Source: Pseudomonas sp. KU26590 (GTDB taxonomy: Bacteria; Pseudomonadota; Gammaproteobacteria; Pseudomonadales; Pseudomonadaceae). Taken from it: a stretch of DNA of 64,000 bases. Below the pieces are notes generated by a model, which saw only the letters and a program-made list of their open reading frames with translations, had not been told where the DNA came from and did no database searches. Shown piece after piece: positions 1 to 9,201 of this stretch (positions are counted from its first letter, which is position 1; each line of letters begins with the position of its first letter). Both the position numbers and the translations under genes were made by a program. The DNA lies in assembly GCF_026153515.1 (NCBI RefSeq), contig NZ_CP110644.1, positions 5,025,501 through 5,089,500 of the forward strand, in the 5' to 3' direction.

Positions 1-957
1 GCCGCCACGGCTAATCAATGCCTGTGCGAAACCCAGGTTGGTTTCGGGATCCTTGAAGCGTGAAAACTGGCCTTGGGAGACGGCCTGGCGATAGGCCTTC
101 GAAGCGCCGTCGAAATCCTCGTTTTCCAGCGCCAGCTTGCCCAGCAGACGCTGACGGCGCACGGCGTAAGGCGACAAGCGCACGGCCTCTTCCAGCATCT
201 TCTGCGCGCGCTTGTTATCGCCGCTGGCCACCAGCACGTCGGCCAGCCCGTCGTACAGCACCGGCATGGCATTGAAGGCGCGAATCGCTTCCTCGTACAC
301 GGCCTGCGCTTCGGCGTTACGCCCGCGCTTGAACAGCAGCTTGCCCAACGCCACGTACGCCCAGGGTTGCGGGCGGTCGGCCAGGATCGACTTGAGAAAG
401 GCTTCCAGCGGCTCGTGCTGGTTAAGGTCACGCAGTGCATCGGCTTTGTAGCGCAGGCACAGCGGCGCAAAGCGTGGGTCCTGTTGGGTCAGTGCCACGC
501 AGGCGGTCAGCACTTCGGTCGGGTTGCTGCGGTCGAGCGCTTGCAGGATCGGCTTGAGCAACGTCTTGCGCTGGACGATCTTTTCCAGACGCTGAGCCAG
601 GCTTGCACGGTTGAACGGCTTGGTCAGGTAGGCATCAGGCTCCCACTCCAGCGCACTCATCACCATCGCCTGGCTGTTCTCGGCGGTGACCATGACAAAC
701 ACGCTTTCATGGCTGATCAGCCGATCGGTCATCAGGTCTTCGAGCACCTGCTGGCCGTTCTTCTTGCCGTCGCCCAGATTGAAGTCGTGGAGGATGAAGT
801 CGTAGCGCTTCTGCGCGCACATCTTCAGCGCCTCCTCGCCGGTGTCGGCAGTGTCCACCGCCTTGACGCCCAACTCGCGCAGCATCGAGCGGACCGAACT
901 GCGGAAGTCGGAAAAATCGTCGACGATCAGAAAGGTTTTTTGGTTCCACGCCAGCAT
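1..957 (-). CDS. Receiver-TPR response regulator (partial, 3' end off window)
   Basis: Partial gene: the ATG at 957 is present but no stop is reached before base 1, so at least 319 codons are seen. Residues 8-125 form a CheY-like receiver: acidic pair D13/D14, probable phospho-acceptor D58 in ILHDFNLG, T91, and K113 in YLTKPF. The remainder is helical repeats of TPR type (for example ALGKLLFKRGRNAEAQAVY). No DNA-binding or enzymatic output domain is visible in the part present. Such receiver-TPR proteins are common in pseudomonads with poorly known function; a phosphorylation-controlled protein-interaction role is an inference. It is divergent from the chemoreceptor gene at 1266. Confidence 0.85.
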   Translation of the reverse strand, partial: MLAWNQKTFLIVDDFSDFRSSVRSMLRELGVKAVDTADTGEEALKMCAQKRYDFILHDFNLGDGKKNGQQVLEDLMTDRLISHESVFVMVTAENSQAMVMSALEWEPDAYLTKPFNRASLAQRLEKIVQRKTLLKPILQALDRSNPTEVLTACVALTQQDPRFAPLCLRYKADALRDLNQHEPLEAFLKSILADRPQPWAYVALGKLLFKRGRNAEAQAVYEEAIRAFNAMPVLYDGLADVLVASGDNKRAQKMLEEAVRLSPYAVRRQRLLGKLALENEDFDGASKAYRQAVSQGQFSRFKDPETNLGFAQALISRGG

Positions 958-1265
958 CGAGATTCCTGTCACCGGATAAATAATCGGCCCTGAGGCACTT
1001 GCAAGGGCGGCGGTCTCGTTCCCAACGTCCGGGAAGAAACGGCCAATAGAGTTGCGGCATGACGCCGCTTGTCCGAGTTATCGGCGGCTGCAGGGCAAAG
1101 CTTAGGCACGCCAAGCGGGAAAAGTGAGGCCCTCGCGCCGTGTTGACGGGGCATCGATACCGAAGGATCCGCAGGAGACCAGGTAAAGTCCTTGAGCGCT
1201 CCGCCGATATCCAGTCATGCAACGCGTAGCCAACAGCCGCAACCCATTCCCTCCGAGTGCACCCC
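958..1265. other. Divergent intergenic region, no gene seen
   Basis: About 308 bases separate the receiver-TPR gene (leftward) from the chemoreceptor gene (rightward). It must contain both promoters. The open frames crossing it have no ribosome binding site and run into the flanking genes in the wrong frame. I see no clear terminator, RNA gene or repeat. Confidence 0.5.
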
Positions 1266-2906
1266 ATGTCCTGGCTGACCGACCTGAAATTGAAGACCAA
1301 GCTCCTTTCGGCTTTCTGTCTGTGTGCGCTGATCACCGTGGTGGTGGGTGTGCTGGGGCAGAGCGGTATTTCCCGGCTGTACGATCTCTTCCAGAACACC
1401 GTCAGCGACAACCTCTACTCGATCGCCACAGTCGATTCGGTCAAAGCCAACGTCATCGCTACCAACCGTGACTTCTTCAAGGTCATCGGACTGAGCGCGC
1501 TAAAGGCCAACCCGGATGACATCAACGCGGCGATCCAGTCATTGAAGGAAAACCAGGCGCAGGCCGAGACGGACTTCAAGGCCTATAGGGCCACTCCGCT
1601 GGCCCCGGATGAGAAGGCCGCTGGTGATGACTTCGAGCGCGACTGGGCCGCTTACATCAGCGCCGCCCTCAACGCCTTGTCGGTGGTGCAAAGCGGCGAT
1701 CTCGAGCAAGCCAGCAAGTTGGCCGCCACCAGCGTGACCCCAAGTTATCGCAAGACCATGGGCGAGCTGAAGATCATGATCCAGTCCAACGCGCGGCAAG
1801 CCAATGAACAGGCCCAGGAAGGCATCGAAACGGACAAACAGGTGACGTGGATTCTGATCATCGGTTCATTGATAGCGGTGGTGTGCGCCATTACCTTGGG
1901 CCTGATCGTCACGCGAATGATCACCCGGCCGATCTATCAATCGGTGGCCAGCGCCACCCGGGTAGCGGGCGGTGATTTAAGCCAGCCTATCCATCTCGGC
2001 GGCCAGGATGAAACCGGGCAGTTGCTCAAGGCGCTGTCCAACATGCAGGGCAGCCTCAAGGGCACGGTTCAGCAGATCGCCACCGCTTCGGATCAACTGG
2101 CGTCCGCCGCTGAAGAATTGACCATGGTGACCGACGACAGCACCCGCGGGCTGATGCGTCAGAACGATGAGATCCAGCAAGCCGCAACGGCCGTCAACGA
2201 GATGACCGCCGCGGTGGAAGAAGTGGCGCGCAACGCCGCCAGCGCGTCGCTGGTGTCTGCGCAGACTTCCGAAGATGCCATCAAGGGCCAGCAACAAGTG
2301 CAGCAGGCCGTCAGCGCGATGAACACCATGACCGTGGAAATCACCGAATCGACCGAGCGCGTCGGAGCGCTGGCCGGGCAGATCCGCGACATCACCAAAG
2401 TGCTCGACGTGATCCGCGGCATCGCCGAGCAGACCAACCTGCTGGCCCTCAACGCCGCCATCGAAGCGGCCCGCGCCGGCGAGCAGGGTCGGGGCTTCGC
2501 GGTGGTGGCGGACGAAGTACGTGCCCTGGCCCACCGCACTCAAACCTCCACCGGCGAAATCGAATCGATGATCAGCAAGGTGCGCAATGGCGCCGACGAA
2601 GCGGTGAAGGCCATGGGCAAGAGTCAGGCGATCGCCGTGCACACCCAATCATTGGCCACCGAAGCCGGCCACGCGCTGGAACGCATCAGCGAAGGCGTCA
2701 GCCAGATGAACGAACGCAACCTGGTGATCGCCAGCGCGGCCGAGGAACAGGCGCAAGTGGCTCGCGAGGTAGACCGCAATCTGGTGAATATCCAGGACCT
2801 GTCGACGCAGACCGCAGCCGGCGCCAATCAGACCAGCGCATCGAGCCAGGCCCTGTCGCGACTGGCCGTATCCTTCCACTCCATGGTGGGCAAATTCACG
2901 CTGTAA
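1266..2906 (+). CDS. Methyl-accepting chemotaxis protein (4HB-type sensor)
   Basis: A transmembrane chemoreceptor that controls the CheA kinase. The 546-residue protein starts [14 protein letters not shown], a usual start for this family in Pseudomonas; a GTG three codons upstream (1257) is less likely. TM1 is at about residues 12-31, a periplasmic helical sensor of roughly 160 residues looks like a four-helix-bundle domain, TM2 is at about 192-214, then HAMP. The cytoplasmic signalling hairpin carries the nearly invariant tip [20 protein letters not shown] followed by [11 protein letters not shown]. The C-terminus has no NWETF-type CheR/CheB tether. The ligand cannot be read from sequence. 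It is monocistronic, with no clear terminator seen downstream. Confidence 0.93.
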   Translation: MSWLTDLKLKTKLLSAFCLCALITVVVGVLGQSGISRLYDLFQNTVSDNLYSIATVDSVKANVIATNRDFFKVIGLSALKANPDDINAAIQSLKENQAQAETDFKAYRATPLAPDEKAAGDDFERDWAAYISAALNALSVVQSGDLEQASKLAATSVTPSYRKTMGELKIMIQSNARQANEQAQEGIETDKQVTWILIIGSLIAVVCAITLGLIVTRMITRPIYQSVASATRVAGGDLSQPIHLGGQDETGQLLKALSNMQGSLKGTVQQIATASDQLASAAEELTMVTDDSTRGLMRQNDEIQQAATAVNEMTAAVEEVARNAASASLVSAQTSEDAIKGQQQVQQAVSAMNTMTVEITESTERVGALAGQIRDITKVLDVIRGIAEQTNLLALNAAIEAARAGEQGRGFAVVADEVRALAHRTQTSTGEIESMISKVRNGADEAVKAMGKSQAIAVHTQSLATEAGHALERISEGVSQMNERNLVIASAAEEQAQVAREVDRNLVNIQDLSTQTAAGANQTSASSQALSRLAVSFHSMVGKFTL

Positions 2907-2985
2907 CCGGCGTGGCGTTTCGGCGCCCGGCCAGCCAATCGCCACCCTGAGACAAAATGGCGTATTGACTAATTTGACACCCGAT

Positions 2986-3013
2986 TTGTCGAAAATGACA
3001 TTTCGGGTACAAT
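2986..3013 (+). promoter_or_regulatory. Candidate sigma-70 promoter for the mqo leader
   Basis: TTGTCG at 2986-2991 and TACAAT at 3008-3013 are separated by 16 bases. The position, 270 bases before the mqo ATG and just before the hairpin at 3023-3057, would give a long 5' leader. Another TTGACA at 2975-2980 lacks a good partner. Confidence 0.45.
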
Positions 3014-3022
3014 CCCCGCCCG

Positions 3023-3057
3023 CCGCAGGGGATGGACCTGATGACCAGGTCCTGCGG
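3023..3057 (+). ncRNA. Stable hairpin in the mqo leader; possible structured 5' UTR or sRNA
   Basis: GGACCTG (3034-3040) pairs with CAGGTCC (3046-3052) across a five-base loop, and CCGCA (3023-3027) pairs with TGCGG (3053-3057) outside it, leaving a GGGGAT bulge. It lies just after the candidate promoter and contains GGA triplets at unpaired and paired positions. I do not recognise a named RNA family. It may be part of a long regulated leader of mqo. Confidence 0.35.
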
Positions 3058-3284
3058 TGGATGATGTTTACTCAAGCTGCTGATTCCAATGATCGAATAA
3101 AAAGCACAGCACCGAGGGACATAGAACACGAGGTCGACCTTTTCACTGGCCTCTTGACCCTTCCTCCTCGTTTTCCGAGAGCGAAGCCTGTCTGACGTTC
3201 GCGCCGCACACTGGCGCCCGGCATTGCAGGACGTTGCGCGACGAATGCTGCAGGCGGATAACTTTCTATCTATTGGATGATTCG

Positions 3285-4934
3285 ATGTTCAAGAAAACGA
3301 GCACCGCTCTACTGGGCCTCGCGATTTCGGCCACCTTCCTGCAAGCCCACGCCGCAGAAAGCAAGAAAGTCGATGTACTGCTGATCGGCGGTGGCATCAT
3401 GAGTTCGACCCTGGGCGTCTGGCTCAATGAACTCGAGCCAGGCTGGTCGATGGAAATGGTCGAGCGTCTTGATGCGGTCGCCGAAGAAAGCTCCAACGGC
3501 TGGAACAACGCCGGCACCGGTCACTCCGGCCTCGCCGAGCTGAACTACACGCCTGAAGACAAAGACGGCAAGGTCAACATCTCCAAAGCCATCGAGATCA
3601 ACGAAGCCTTCCAGGTCACCCGTCAGTTCCTGTCGTGGCAGGTCCGCCAGAGCGTCCTGAAGAACCCGCCTTCGTTCATCAACACCACACCGCACATGAG
3701 CTTTGTGTGGGGCGATGACAACATCAAATTCCTGAAAAAGCGTTATGACGCGCTGCAAGCCAGCCCGCTGTTCCGCCCGATGCAGTACTCCGAAGACCCG
3801 GCGCAGATCGCCAAGTGGGTCCCGCTGATGATGGAAGGCCGCGATCCTTCGCAGAAGCTGGCGACCACCTGGACGCCAATCGGCACCGACGTCAACTGGG
3901 GTGAAGTCACCCGTCAGTACGTGTCCTACCTGCAGACCCGCCCGAACTTCGACTTGAAGTTGTCCAGCGAAGTCAACGACATCACCCGCAACGACGACGG
4001 CTCGTGGCACGTTGAATACAAGAACCTGAAAGACGGCACCACCAGCGGTACCGACGCCAAGTTCCTGTTCATCGGTGCAGGCGGCGGTGCATTGAAGCTG
4101 CTGCAGAAATCCGGCGTGCCTGAAGCTCAGGACTACGCAGGCTTCCCGGTCGGCGGCTCGTTCCTGGTCACCGAGAACCCGACCGTTGCCATGCAGCACA
4201 TGGCCAAGGCTTACGGCATCGCCTCCACCGGCGCGCCGCCCATGTCGGTTCCGCACCTGGACACCCGCGTGCTGGACGGCAAGCGCGTGATCCTGTTTGG
4301 CCCATTCGCTACCTTCTCTACCAAGTTCCTGAAAGAAGGTTCGTACTTCGACCTGTTCAGCAGCATGACCACCCACAACATCTGGCCGATGACCAAGGTG
4401 GGCGTGGAGCAGTATCCGCTGGTCGAGTACCTCGCCGGTCAGCTGATGCTGTCTGACGACGACCGCTTCAAGGCGCTGCAGGAATACTTCCCGCACGCCA
4501 AGAAAGAAGACTGGCGCCTGTGGCAGGCCGGTCAGCGCGTGCAGATCATCAAGCGTGACGCGGACAAGGGCGGCGTGCTGAAACTGGGCACTGAAGTTGT
4601 CTCCTCCCAGGACGGCACCATCGCTGCCTTGCTGGGCGCATCGCCAGGCGCGTCGACCGCTGCACCGATCATGCTCAACGTCCTGGAAAAACTGTTCAAG
4701 ACCCAGGTCGCGACGCCAGAGTGGCAAGCGAAGATCCATCAGATCGTGCCGAGCTATGGCACCAAGCTGAATGACTCGCCAGCCGCTGTTCAGCAAGAGT
4801 GGAACTACACGGCCGAAGTGCTGCAACTGGGCAAGCCGCCTGTGCTCGATCAGAGCGTCGGCACCACCCCTGCCACCCCTGCCGCGCCAGGCAAGCCTGC
4901 TGAAAGCAAGCCGGCCAGCGACATGGCGTTGTAA
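3285..4934 (+). CDS. mqo: Malate:quinone oxidoreductase with an N-terminal signal-like segment
   Basis: FAD-dependent membrane-associated enzyme oxidising malate to oxaloacetate and passing electrons to quinone in the TCA cycle. The 549-residue protein shows the family's dinucleotide-binding motif [15 protein letters not shown] near residue 30, [15 protein letters not shown], and the conserved [13 protein letters not shown] near the C-terminus. The first about 24 residues ([20 protein letters not shown] then AHA/AES) look like a cleavable signal peptide. The last about 30 residues are Ala/Pro/Lys-rich and probably disordered. The start at 3285 is chosen because it begins this segment; the frame is open 17 codons further upstream but without support. 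A strong terminator follows. Confidence 0.95.
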   Translation: MFKKTSTALLGLAISATFLQAHAAESKKVDVLLIGGGIMSSTLGVWLNELEPGWSMEMVERLDAVAEESSNGWNNAGTGHSGLAELNYTPEDKDGKVNISKAIEINEAFQVTRQFLSWQVRQSVLKNPPSFINTTPHMSFVWGDDNIKFLKKRYDALQASPLFRPMQYSEDPAQIAKWVPLMMEGRDPSQKLATTWTPIGTDVNWGEVTRQYVSYLQTRPNFDLKLSSEVNDITRNDDGSWHVEYKNLKDGTTSGTDAKFLFIGAGGGALKLLQKSGVPEAQDYAGFPVGGSFLVTENPTVAMQHMAKAYGIASTGAPPMSVPHLDTRVLDGKRVILFGPFATFSTKFLKEGSYFDLFSSMTTHNIWPMTKVGVEQYPLVEYLAGQLMLSDDDRFKALQEYFPHAKKEDWRLWQAGQRVQIIKRDADKGGVLKLGTEVVSSQDGTIAALLGASPGASTAAPIMLNVLEKLFKTQVATPEWQAKIHQIVPSYGTKLNDSPAAVQQEWNYTAEVLQLGKPPVLDQSVGTTPATPAAPGKPAESKPASDMAL

Positions 4935-4979
4935 TAACGCCTGACCGGTCGCATCGAATCTGATGCTGCTGTTCAACAA

Positions 4980-5011
4980 AGCCACGAGACTCAGCGTCTC
5001 GTGGCTTTTTT
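4980..5011 (+). terminator. Rho-independent terminator after mqo
   Basis: AGCCACGAGAC (4980-4990) and GTCTCGTGGCT (4996-5006) form a perfect 11-bp stem with a 5-base loop followed by six T. Confidence 0.93.
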
Positions 5012-5139
5012 ATTGCCCATTGATTAACACAAGGGACGCGCGAATGGCCTGAGGAGATTCGGCAGCCGCTGATGACGTGAAAATGAACGGCGAGCGCTTG
5101 CGTCAGGTCCACCCTATAGAACCATTCAGGGAGAACGGT

Positions 5140-5736
5140 ATGGACGCTACAAACACCCAAGTGCTGAGGGATGTCGTCGTCATCGCAGGTTCACAAGGCG
5201 CGACCGAGGCCTTGCGGCACCTGCTCGCCAAGCTGCCGGCGGATTTTCCCGCTGCCGTGCTTATCGTTCTTCACACGCCCCCGTCAGGCCCGGACTACCT
5301 GGCTTCGGTGCTCGGTCGCTACTCGGCGCTGCCTGTCGGCTACGGTGAGGAAGGCGAGCGGGTGTTGCCAGGCCGCGTGTATCTGGCCCCTGCTGACCGG
5401 CATCTTGAGATCGTCTCCCCCGGGCTCATTCATCTCGACGACGGACCCAAGGTACATTACGCCCGTCCCGCAGCCGACCGCCTGTTCGTCACCGCCGCCG
5501 AAGTGTTTCGTGAGCGGGTGATCAGCCTGGTGCTGTCAGGCGGCGACTCCGATGGATCGGATGGGGCGGTAGCGGTCAGGAACGCTGGCGGGTTGAGTTT
5601 CGTACAGCGTCCAGAAGAAGCGCCGGTGCCCAGCATGCCGATTGAGACGATGCGAAAAACCAGATTGAGCCCTCAGCTGAGTGCGGAAGAAATGGCAGAC
5701 GCGCTCATCAACGCGGTCGGCAGCGTTCACAACTGA
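5140..5736 (+). CDS. Stand-alone CheB-type methylesterase domain protein
   Basis: A 198-residue protein consisting only of the CheB catalytic domain; there is no receiver domain. In CheB this domain hydrolyses glutamyl methyl esters on chemoreceptors using Ser-His-Asp. Candidate triad residues are S18 (IAGSQGATEAL), H45 (VLHTPPSGPDYL) and D141 (SDGAVAV). The loop before the Asp reads LSGGDSDGSDGA, about three residues longer than the usual LTGMGxDGA. The ATG at 5140 has GGGAGAA upstream; the frame is open 21 codons further but without a site. It stops 23 bases before the diguanylate cyclase gene, so the two probably share a transcript. No receptor or cheR gene is adjacent. Confidence 0.85.
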   Translation: MDATNTQVLRDVVVIAGSQGATEALRHLLAKLPADFPAAVLIVLHTPPSGPDYLASVLGRYSALPVGYGEEGERVLPGRVYLAPADRHLEIVSPGLIHLDDGPKVHYARPAADRLFVTAAEVFRERVISLVLSGGDSDGSDGAVAVRNAGGLSFVQRPEEAPVPSMPIETMRKTRLSPQLSAEEMADALINAVGSVHN

Positions 5737-5759
5737 CCGTTCATAGGAGGCCAGCAAGC

Positions 5760-7337
5760 ATGCCAGGAGGCGAACAGCAACCACCGCCGTCAGGCCCCTT
5801 CGATCTATTGGATCTGGGCCCGGGACGGAACACGGCCGTGTTTCGCCTCACCCTTGCATTCATGATCCTGGTGCTGATGACCTTCATCTCGGTCGAGGGG
5901 TGGCGCGCCTGGCGCGATTACAACCACGCCTACGACTTCGCCCGGGACTCGGTCACCAATCTGGCCCGTGCAACCGCGCAGCACGCTGAGGACGCCATCA
6001 GGCAGGTCGACATCCTCACCTACGCCCTGGGCGAGCGGGTCGAAGGCGATGGTCTGGCCAATATCAATGCCCCGCGCATCCATGCACTCATGGTGCAGCA
6101 ATCCAGGCTCATGCCTCAGCTCCACGGGCTGTTCATCTATGGCGCCGACGGGCGATGGATCGTCACGGACAAGGATGTGCCCCCGGACACCCCGAACAAT
6201 GCGGACCGGGACTACTTCATTTATCACCGTGACCATAACGATCCACGCGTGCGCATCAGCAATGTGGTCAAAAGCCGCTCCACCGGCGAGCTGGTCATCC
6301 CGGTCTCCCGACGGCTGAACAATCCTGACGGCTCGTTCGCGGGCGTACTGGTGGGGACCATCAAGCTCAGCTACTTCATGGATTATTACGGCGACTTCAA
6401 GATTGATGATCGCGGCGCGCTGGTGCTGACGATGCGTGACGGAACCATTCTGGTCAGACGCCCGTTCATGGATTCCGTGGTGGGGCAAAGCCTGGCCGAC
6501 AGCGAGATCTTCAAACGCTACCTACCGACCGCCAACGAAGGGATCGCAGAAGTCAGAGCCGTGGTTGACGGCACGTACCGGCTGTACGCCTTTCGTGCGC
6601 TGTCGAGCTACCCGCTGGTGGTCGAAGCAGGGCTGTCAAGAGAATCCTTCGTCGGGCCGTGGCGTCACGATCTGCTCAAGTCCGGGCTCGTACTGCTGGT
6701 CCTGATCGCCGGGTTTATCGGATTTGCCTTCATCGTGCTGACCCAGTTGCGCGGTCGCATGGCCATGGAGAGCGAGATCCGCCTCGCCCATCAGGCCGTC
6801 AGAGACATGGCCCTCACCGACAGCCTGACCAGACTGGGCAACCGGCGCCGCCTCGACATGGCGCTCGACAGCGAGATCGGTCGGGCAAAACGGCAGCGCT
6901 ACCCGCTCGCCTTTATCATGCTCGACATCGATTACTTCAAGCGCTTCAACGACCGCTACGGCCATGCGGCGGGTGACGACTGTCTCCAGCAAGTCGCCCA
7001 GGCGATCAGCGGGGTGTTGAAACGGCCTGCGGACCTCGCGGTTCGCTACGGTGGCGAAGAGTTCACAGTGCTGCTCCCGGACACCGACATCCAGGGTGCG
7101 GGCCGTCTCGCCGAGGACATCTTGCAGGCCATACGAGGGCTCGCGCTGGAGCACGCCGACCATCCTGAACAGATCGTCACCGCCAGTGCGGGCGTCACCG
7201 CCAGATTCCCTGCGCTGGAAGACACGACGCCTGCCGGCATGATCAAAGCGGCGGATGCCTATCTTTATTACGCGAAAAATAATGGCCGCAATCGTTGGTA
7301 CGCGGATCAGCACACTCAGGCGAACGCGCCGGCATGA
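5760..7337 (+). CDS. Membrane diguanylate cyclase with Cache sensor and GGEEF domain
   Basis: Predicted to make cyclic-di-GMP from two GTP. 525 residues: TM1 about 24-45, a periplasmic Cache/PDC-like sensor about 50-300 (contains GLFIYGADGRWIVTDKD and DRDYFIYHRDH), TM2 about 304-327, then a GGDEF domain starting ALTDSLTRLGNRRRLD. The active-site loop is GGEEF (431-435), so catalysis is expected. An intact product-inhibition I-site RPAD (422-425) lies the required five residues before it. No EAL domain follows. TAGGAGG precedes the ATG. It probably forms an operon with the CheB-domain gene, which would pair adaptation-type and c-di-GMP signalling; that link is inference. Confidence 0.93.
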   Translation: MPGGEQQPPPSGPFDLLDLGPGRNTAVFRLTLAFMILVLMTFISVEGWRAWRDYNHAYDFARDSVTNLARATAQHAEDAIRQVDILTYALGERVEGDGLANINAPRIHALMVQQSRLMPQLHGLFIYGADGRWIVTDKDVPPDTPNNADRDYFIYHRDHNDPRVRISNVVKSRSTGELVIPVSRRLNNPDGSFAGVLVGTIKLSYFMDYYGDFKIDDRGALVLTMRDGTILVRRPFMDSVVGQSLADSEIFKRYLPTANEGIAEVRAVVDGTYRLYAFRALSSYPLVVEAGLSRESFVGPWRHDLLKSGLVLLVLIAGFIGFAFIVLTQLRGRMAMESEIRLAHQAVRDMALTDSLTRLGNRRRLDMALDSEIGRAKRQRYPLAFIMLDIDYFKRFNDRYGHAAGDDCLQQVAQAISGVLKRPADLAVRYGGEEFTVLLPDTDIQGAGRLAEDILQAIRGLALEHADHPEQIVTASAGVTARFPALEDTTPAGMIKAADAYLYYAKNNGRNRWYADQHTQANAPA

Positions 7338-7424
7338 CCGACAGATTGGGTTGATTGGCCAAATGGCCAAGACATGTCAGAGGAGAGGGGGTGGTGTCAG
7401 ACGGGAGTACAGGTGAATCAGATA

Positions 7425-7496
7425 TGTCCCCTGCAGGAATCGAACCTGCATCTAGCCCTTAGGAGGGGCTCGTTCTATCCGTTGAACTAAGAGGAC
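7425..7496 (-). tRNA. tRNA-Arg (anticodon CCU), no encoded CCA
   Basis: The minus strand folds as a 72-nt cloverleaf: acceptor GTCCTCT/AGGGGAC with discriminator A, anticodon stem-loop AGCCC-CTCCTAA-GGGCT with anticodon CCT, and T arm GCAGG-TTCGATT-CCTGC. The bases after the discriminator read TAT, so the CCA end is not encoded, unlike the other three tRNA genes in this window. Confidence 0.95.
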
Positions 7497-7782
7497 ACCA
7501 AAACAGACGGCGTGCATCTTAACGACAAGGCGCTGGCTTGTCATGTCGTCATTATCAACGGGAGCTGTAGGCCGGTGCCTGCCAGTCACATCAGAGGGCT
7601 ATCGTGCAGAATGCAACGATGGCCATGGGCCTTATTGCAAAACGCAACCCTACAATCCCAAAATATCTAAATAACTCATTGATTTTTATAGTATTTATTT
7701 ACTTTCAAGATTGGCATGCAGACTGCACTCCTCTTGTTCACGAATCACCCCTCTGAACGCCGTCCCAGCGAAGGTACCCGAG

Positions 7783-8031
7783 ATGAACATGACACTGTCC
7801 CTGCTCAACGCTGCCGCGCTTGTCGCCTTGGTCGCCTTCCACTTCCATAACGATGGCAGCACGTCAGAGGCCGTGAAATCAGACAGCATCGCGGTTCAGG
7901 CTCAGCCTCATCACCTCATGCAACAGGCGCCGCGATTCGCAGCCATGCCAAGTCAGGGCACAGGCGCCATTCTGGCGCATGACGATTCAGAAACCGTGCC
8001 GGTGAGTCGCTCGGAGCACTGGGTATTCTGA
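7783..8031 (+). CDS. Small hypothetical protein with one N-terminal hydrophobic helix
   Basis: 82 residues starting MNMTLSLLNAAALVALVAFH; ATG at 7783 preceded by AAGG. The first about 20 residues are a hydrophobic helix (membrane anchor or uncleaved signal), the rest is polar with several His and Gln. I do not recognise a family. It lies 74 bases before another small membrane protein gene on the same strand. An upstream in-frame ATG at 7711 would add 24 residues but lacks a binding site. Confidence 0.55.
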   Translation: MNMTLSLLNAAALVALVAFHFHNDGSTSEAVKSDSIAVQAQPHHLMQQAPRFAAMPSQGTGAILAHDDSETVPVSRSEHWVF

Positions 8032-8105
8032 TCAGGGGCAGCCGATCAATCGCTACATCAGATCCGTCACGCTCTCCATCAGAGCGCCCCTATTAGAGAG
8101 CAGCC

Positions 8106-8303
8106 ATGTCCAAAGCAGCAATTTCGTTCCTTATCCTGGCCCTGATGGCCCTCGCCGCAGACCAGCTGCTTGCCCCCTCAATGGAAACCATGAGTACCCT
8201 GGCGAAAGCAGCCGCAGGGATTTTTGCCAGCCTGTTCGTCGCAGCGTTGTTCGTGGGACGCCGTTTCAAGTTCGATCCAGTATTGCGCCAAGCCAAGCCC
8301 TGA
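8106..8303 (+). CDS. Small two-helix membrane protein, unknown function
   Basis: 65 residues with two hydrophobic helices (about 5-25 and 33-52) and a short basic C-terminal tail. AGAGAGCAGCC precedes the ATG, giving a moderate ribosome binding site. Codon use resembles the neighbours. Likely inner membrane; no known family recognised. It may be co-transcribed with the small gene ending at 8031. Confidence 0.65.
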   Translation: MSKAAISFLILALMALAADQLLAPSMETMSTLAKAAAGIFASLFVAALFVGRRFKFDPVLRQAKP

Positions 8304-8729
8304 GCCATGGCCAGCTCCTGCTGGCATATTGCACGGCTGAACAACGCGCCCGTGTGGGCTTTGGCTTACGCTTCAGCCTTCATGATGTGATAGACCCTTC
8401 GTCTCTTTCTTGACTCCCTCCTCGTATTATCGTCACTCTCCCACTACGCTGGAGACAGATAGCCATCACGCGCTTGCCCAGCAACGGCAGGGCTGTAAGC
8501 TTCCCAGTTTGCAAACCAGAACGCATTTCGGATAATTGGTGCTGGCTAAAAGCCTTTATCTAGTTCAATATTTGTCACACATTTGACGCCAAGGATTCGA
8601 CGCATTGGTGCAGGATGGCGATCCTTTATGCGGGCTGGTTGAACATTTCGTCCAAAAGACAGTCAGAGCATGACATCTGCGGCCTAATGCAAGAACCGCC
8701 TCTCTCTTTGAACTAATTCGGTTAAATAT
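8304..8729 (+). other. 426-base region upstream of amrZ, no gene seen
   Basis: No open frame with a ribosome binding site. It becomes AT-rich towards amrZ (about 8530-8730) and should hold the amrZ promoter; AmrZ is known in P. aeruginosa to repress its own promoter, but I cannot delimit operators by eye. Confidence 0.45.
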
Positions 8730-9056
8730 ATGAGCCCTATGAAACAGGCCAATTATTCCAGTCGCACAGCTGACAAGTTCGTAGTTCGCCTACCTGAAGG
8801 CATGCGCGAGCGTATTGCGGACGTCGCCAAACAGCACCACCGCAGCATGAACTCTGAAATCATTGCGCGGATTGAGCAGAGTCTGATTCAAGAAGGCGCG
8901 CTGGGTGATGAGCCAAGCCTGCGTCTGGACAGCCCCGAGCTTTCGCTTCATGAACGCGAGCTGCTGCAGCGCTTCCGTCAGTTGGCCCACCGCCAGCAGA
9001 ACGCACTGGTTTCCCTGATTGCACATGACACTAGCCTGGCAAACGACGACGAATAA
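8730..9056 (+). CDS. amrZ: Ribbon-helix-helix regulator AmrZ
   Basis: Arc-type transcription factor controlling alginate, motility, biofilm and c-di-GMP genes in pseudomonads. 108 residues. The beta-strand and two helices are at about 12-55: [19 protein letters not shown] then [16 protein letters not shown]. The C-terminal part ([20 protein letters not shown]) matches the AmrZ tetramerisation region. Length and sequence are close to P. aeruginosa AmrZ as I recall it. The ATG at 8730 gives the family N-terminus; its ribosome binding site is poor, and an ATG at 8739 is an alternative. A terminator follows, so it is monocistronic. Confidence 0.95.
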   Translation: MSPMKQANYSSRTADKFVVRLPEGMRERIADVAKQHHRSMNSEIIARIEQSLIQEGALGDEPSLRLDSPELSLHERELLQRFRQLAHRQQNALVSLIAHDTSLANDDE

Positions 9057-9079
9057 GTCGTTCAAACCAGAGACTAAAA

Positions 9080-9103
9080 AGCCAGCGCCCTGCTGGCTTT
9101 TTT
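9080..9103 (+). terminator. Rho-independent terminator after amrZ
   Basis: AGCCAGC (9080-9086) and GCTGGCT (9092-9098) form a stem with loop GCCCT, followed by a run of six T ending at 9103. Confidence 0.88.
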
Positions 9104-9161
9104 GTGCCTTAAATTTAACGATTCCACTGTTTCGCACAGAGTAGATGGTTTCGCGGACATT

Positions 9162-9186
9162 AAAAAACCGCCCTGAAGGCGGTTTT
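9162..9186 (-). terminator. Rho-independent terminator after mgtE (bidirectional form)
   Basis: AAAACCGCC (9164-9172) pairs with GGCGGTTTT (9178-9186) around loop CTGAA. Read on the minus strand the stem ends in a T run (A 9162-9167 on plus), fitting the end of mgtE at 9202. Confidence 0.88.
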
Positions 9187-9201
9187 GTGTGAAGCGTACG
9201 G

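Noticed and set aside
2965..3195. 76-codon frame upstream of mqo
   Set aside because: Its first part runs through the promoter and hairpin; no ribosome binding site. I treat it as leader RNA.
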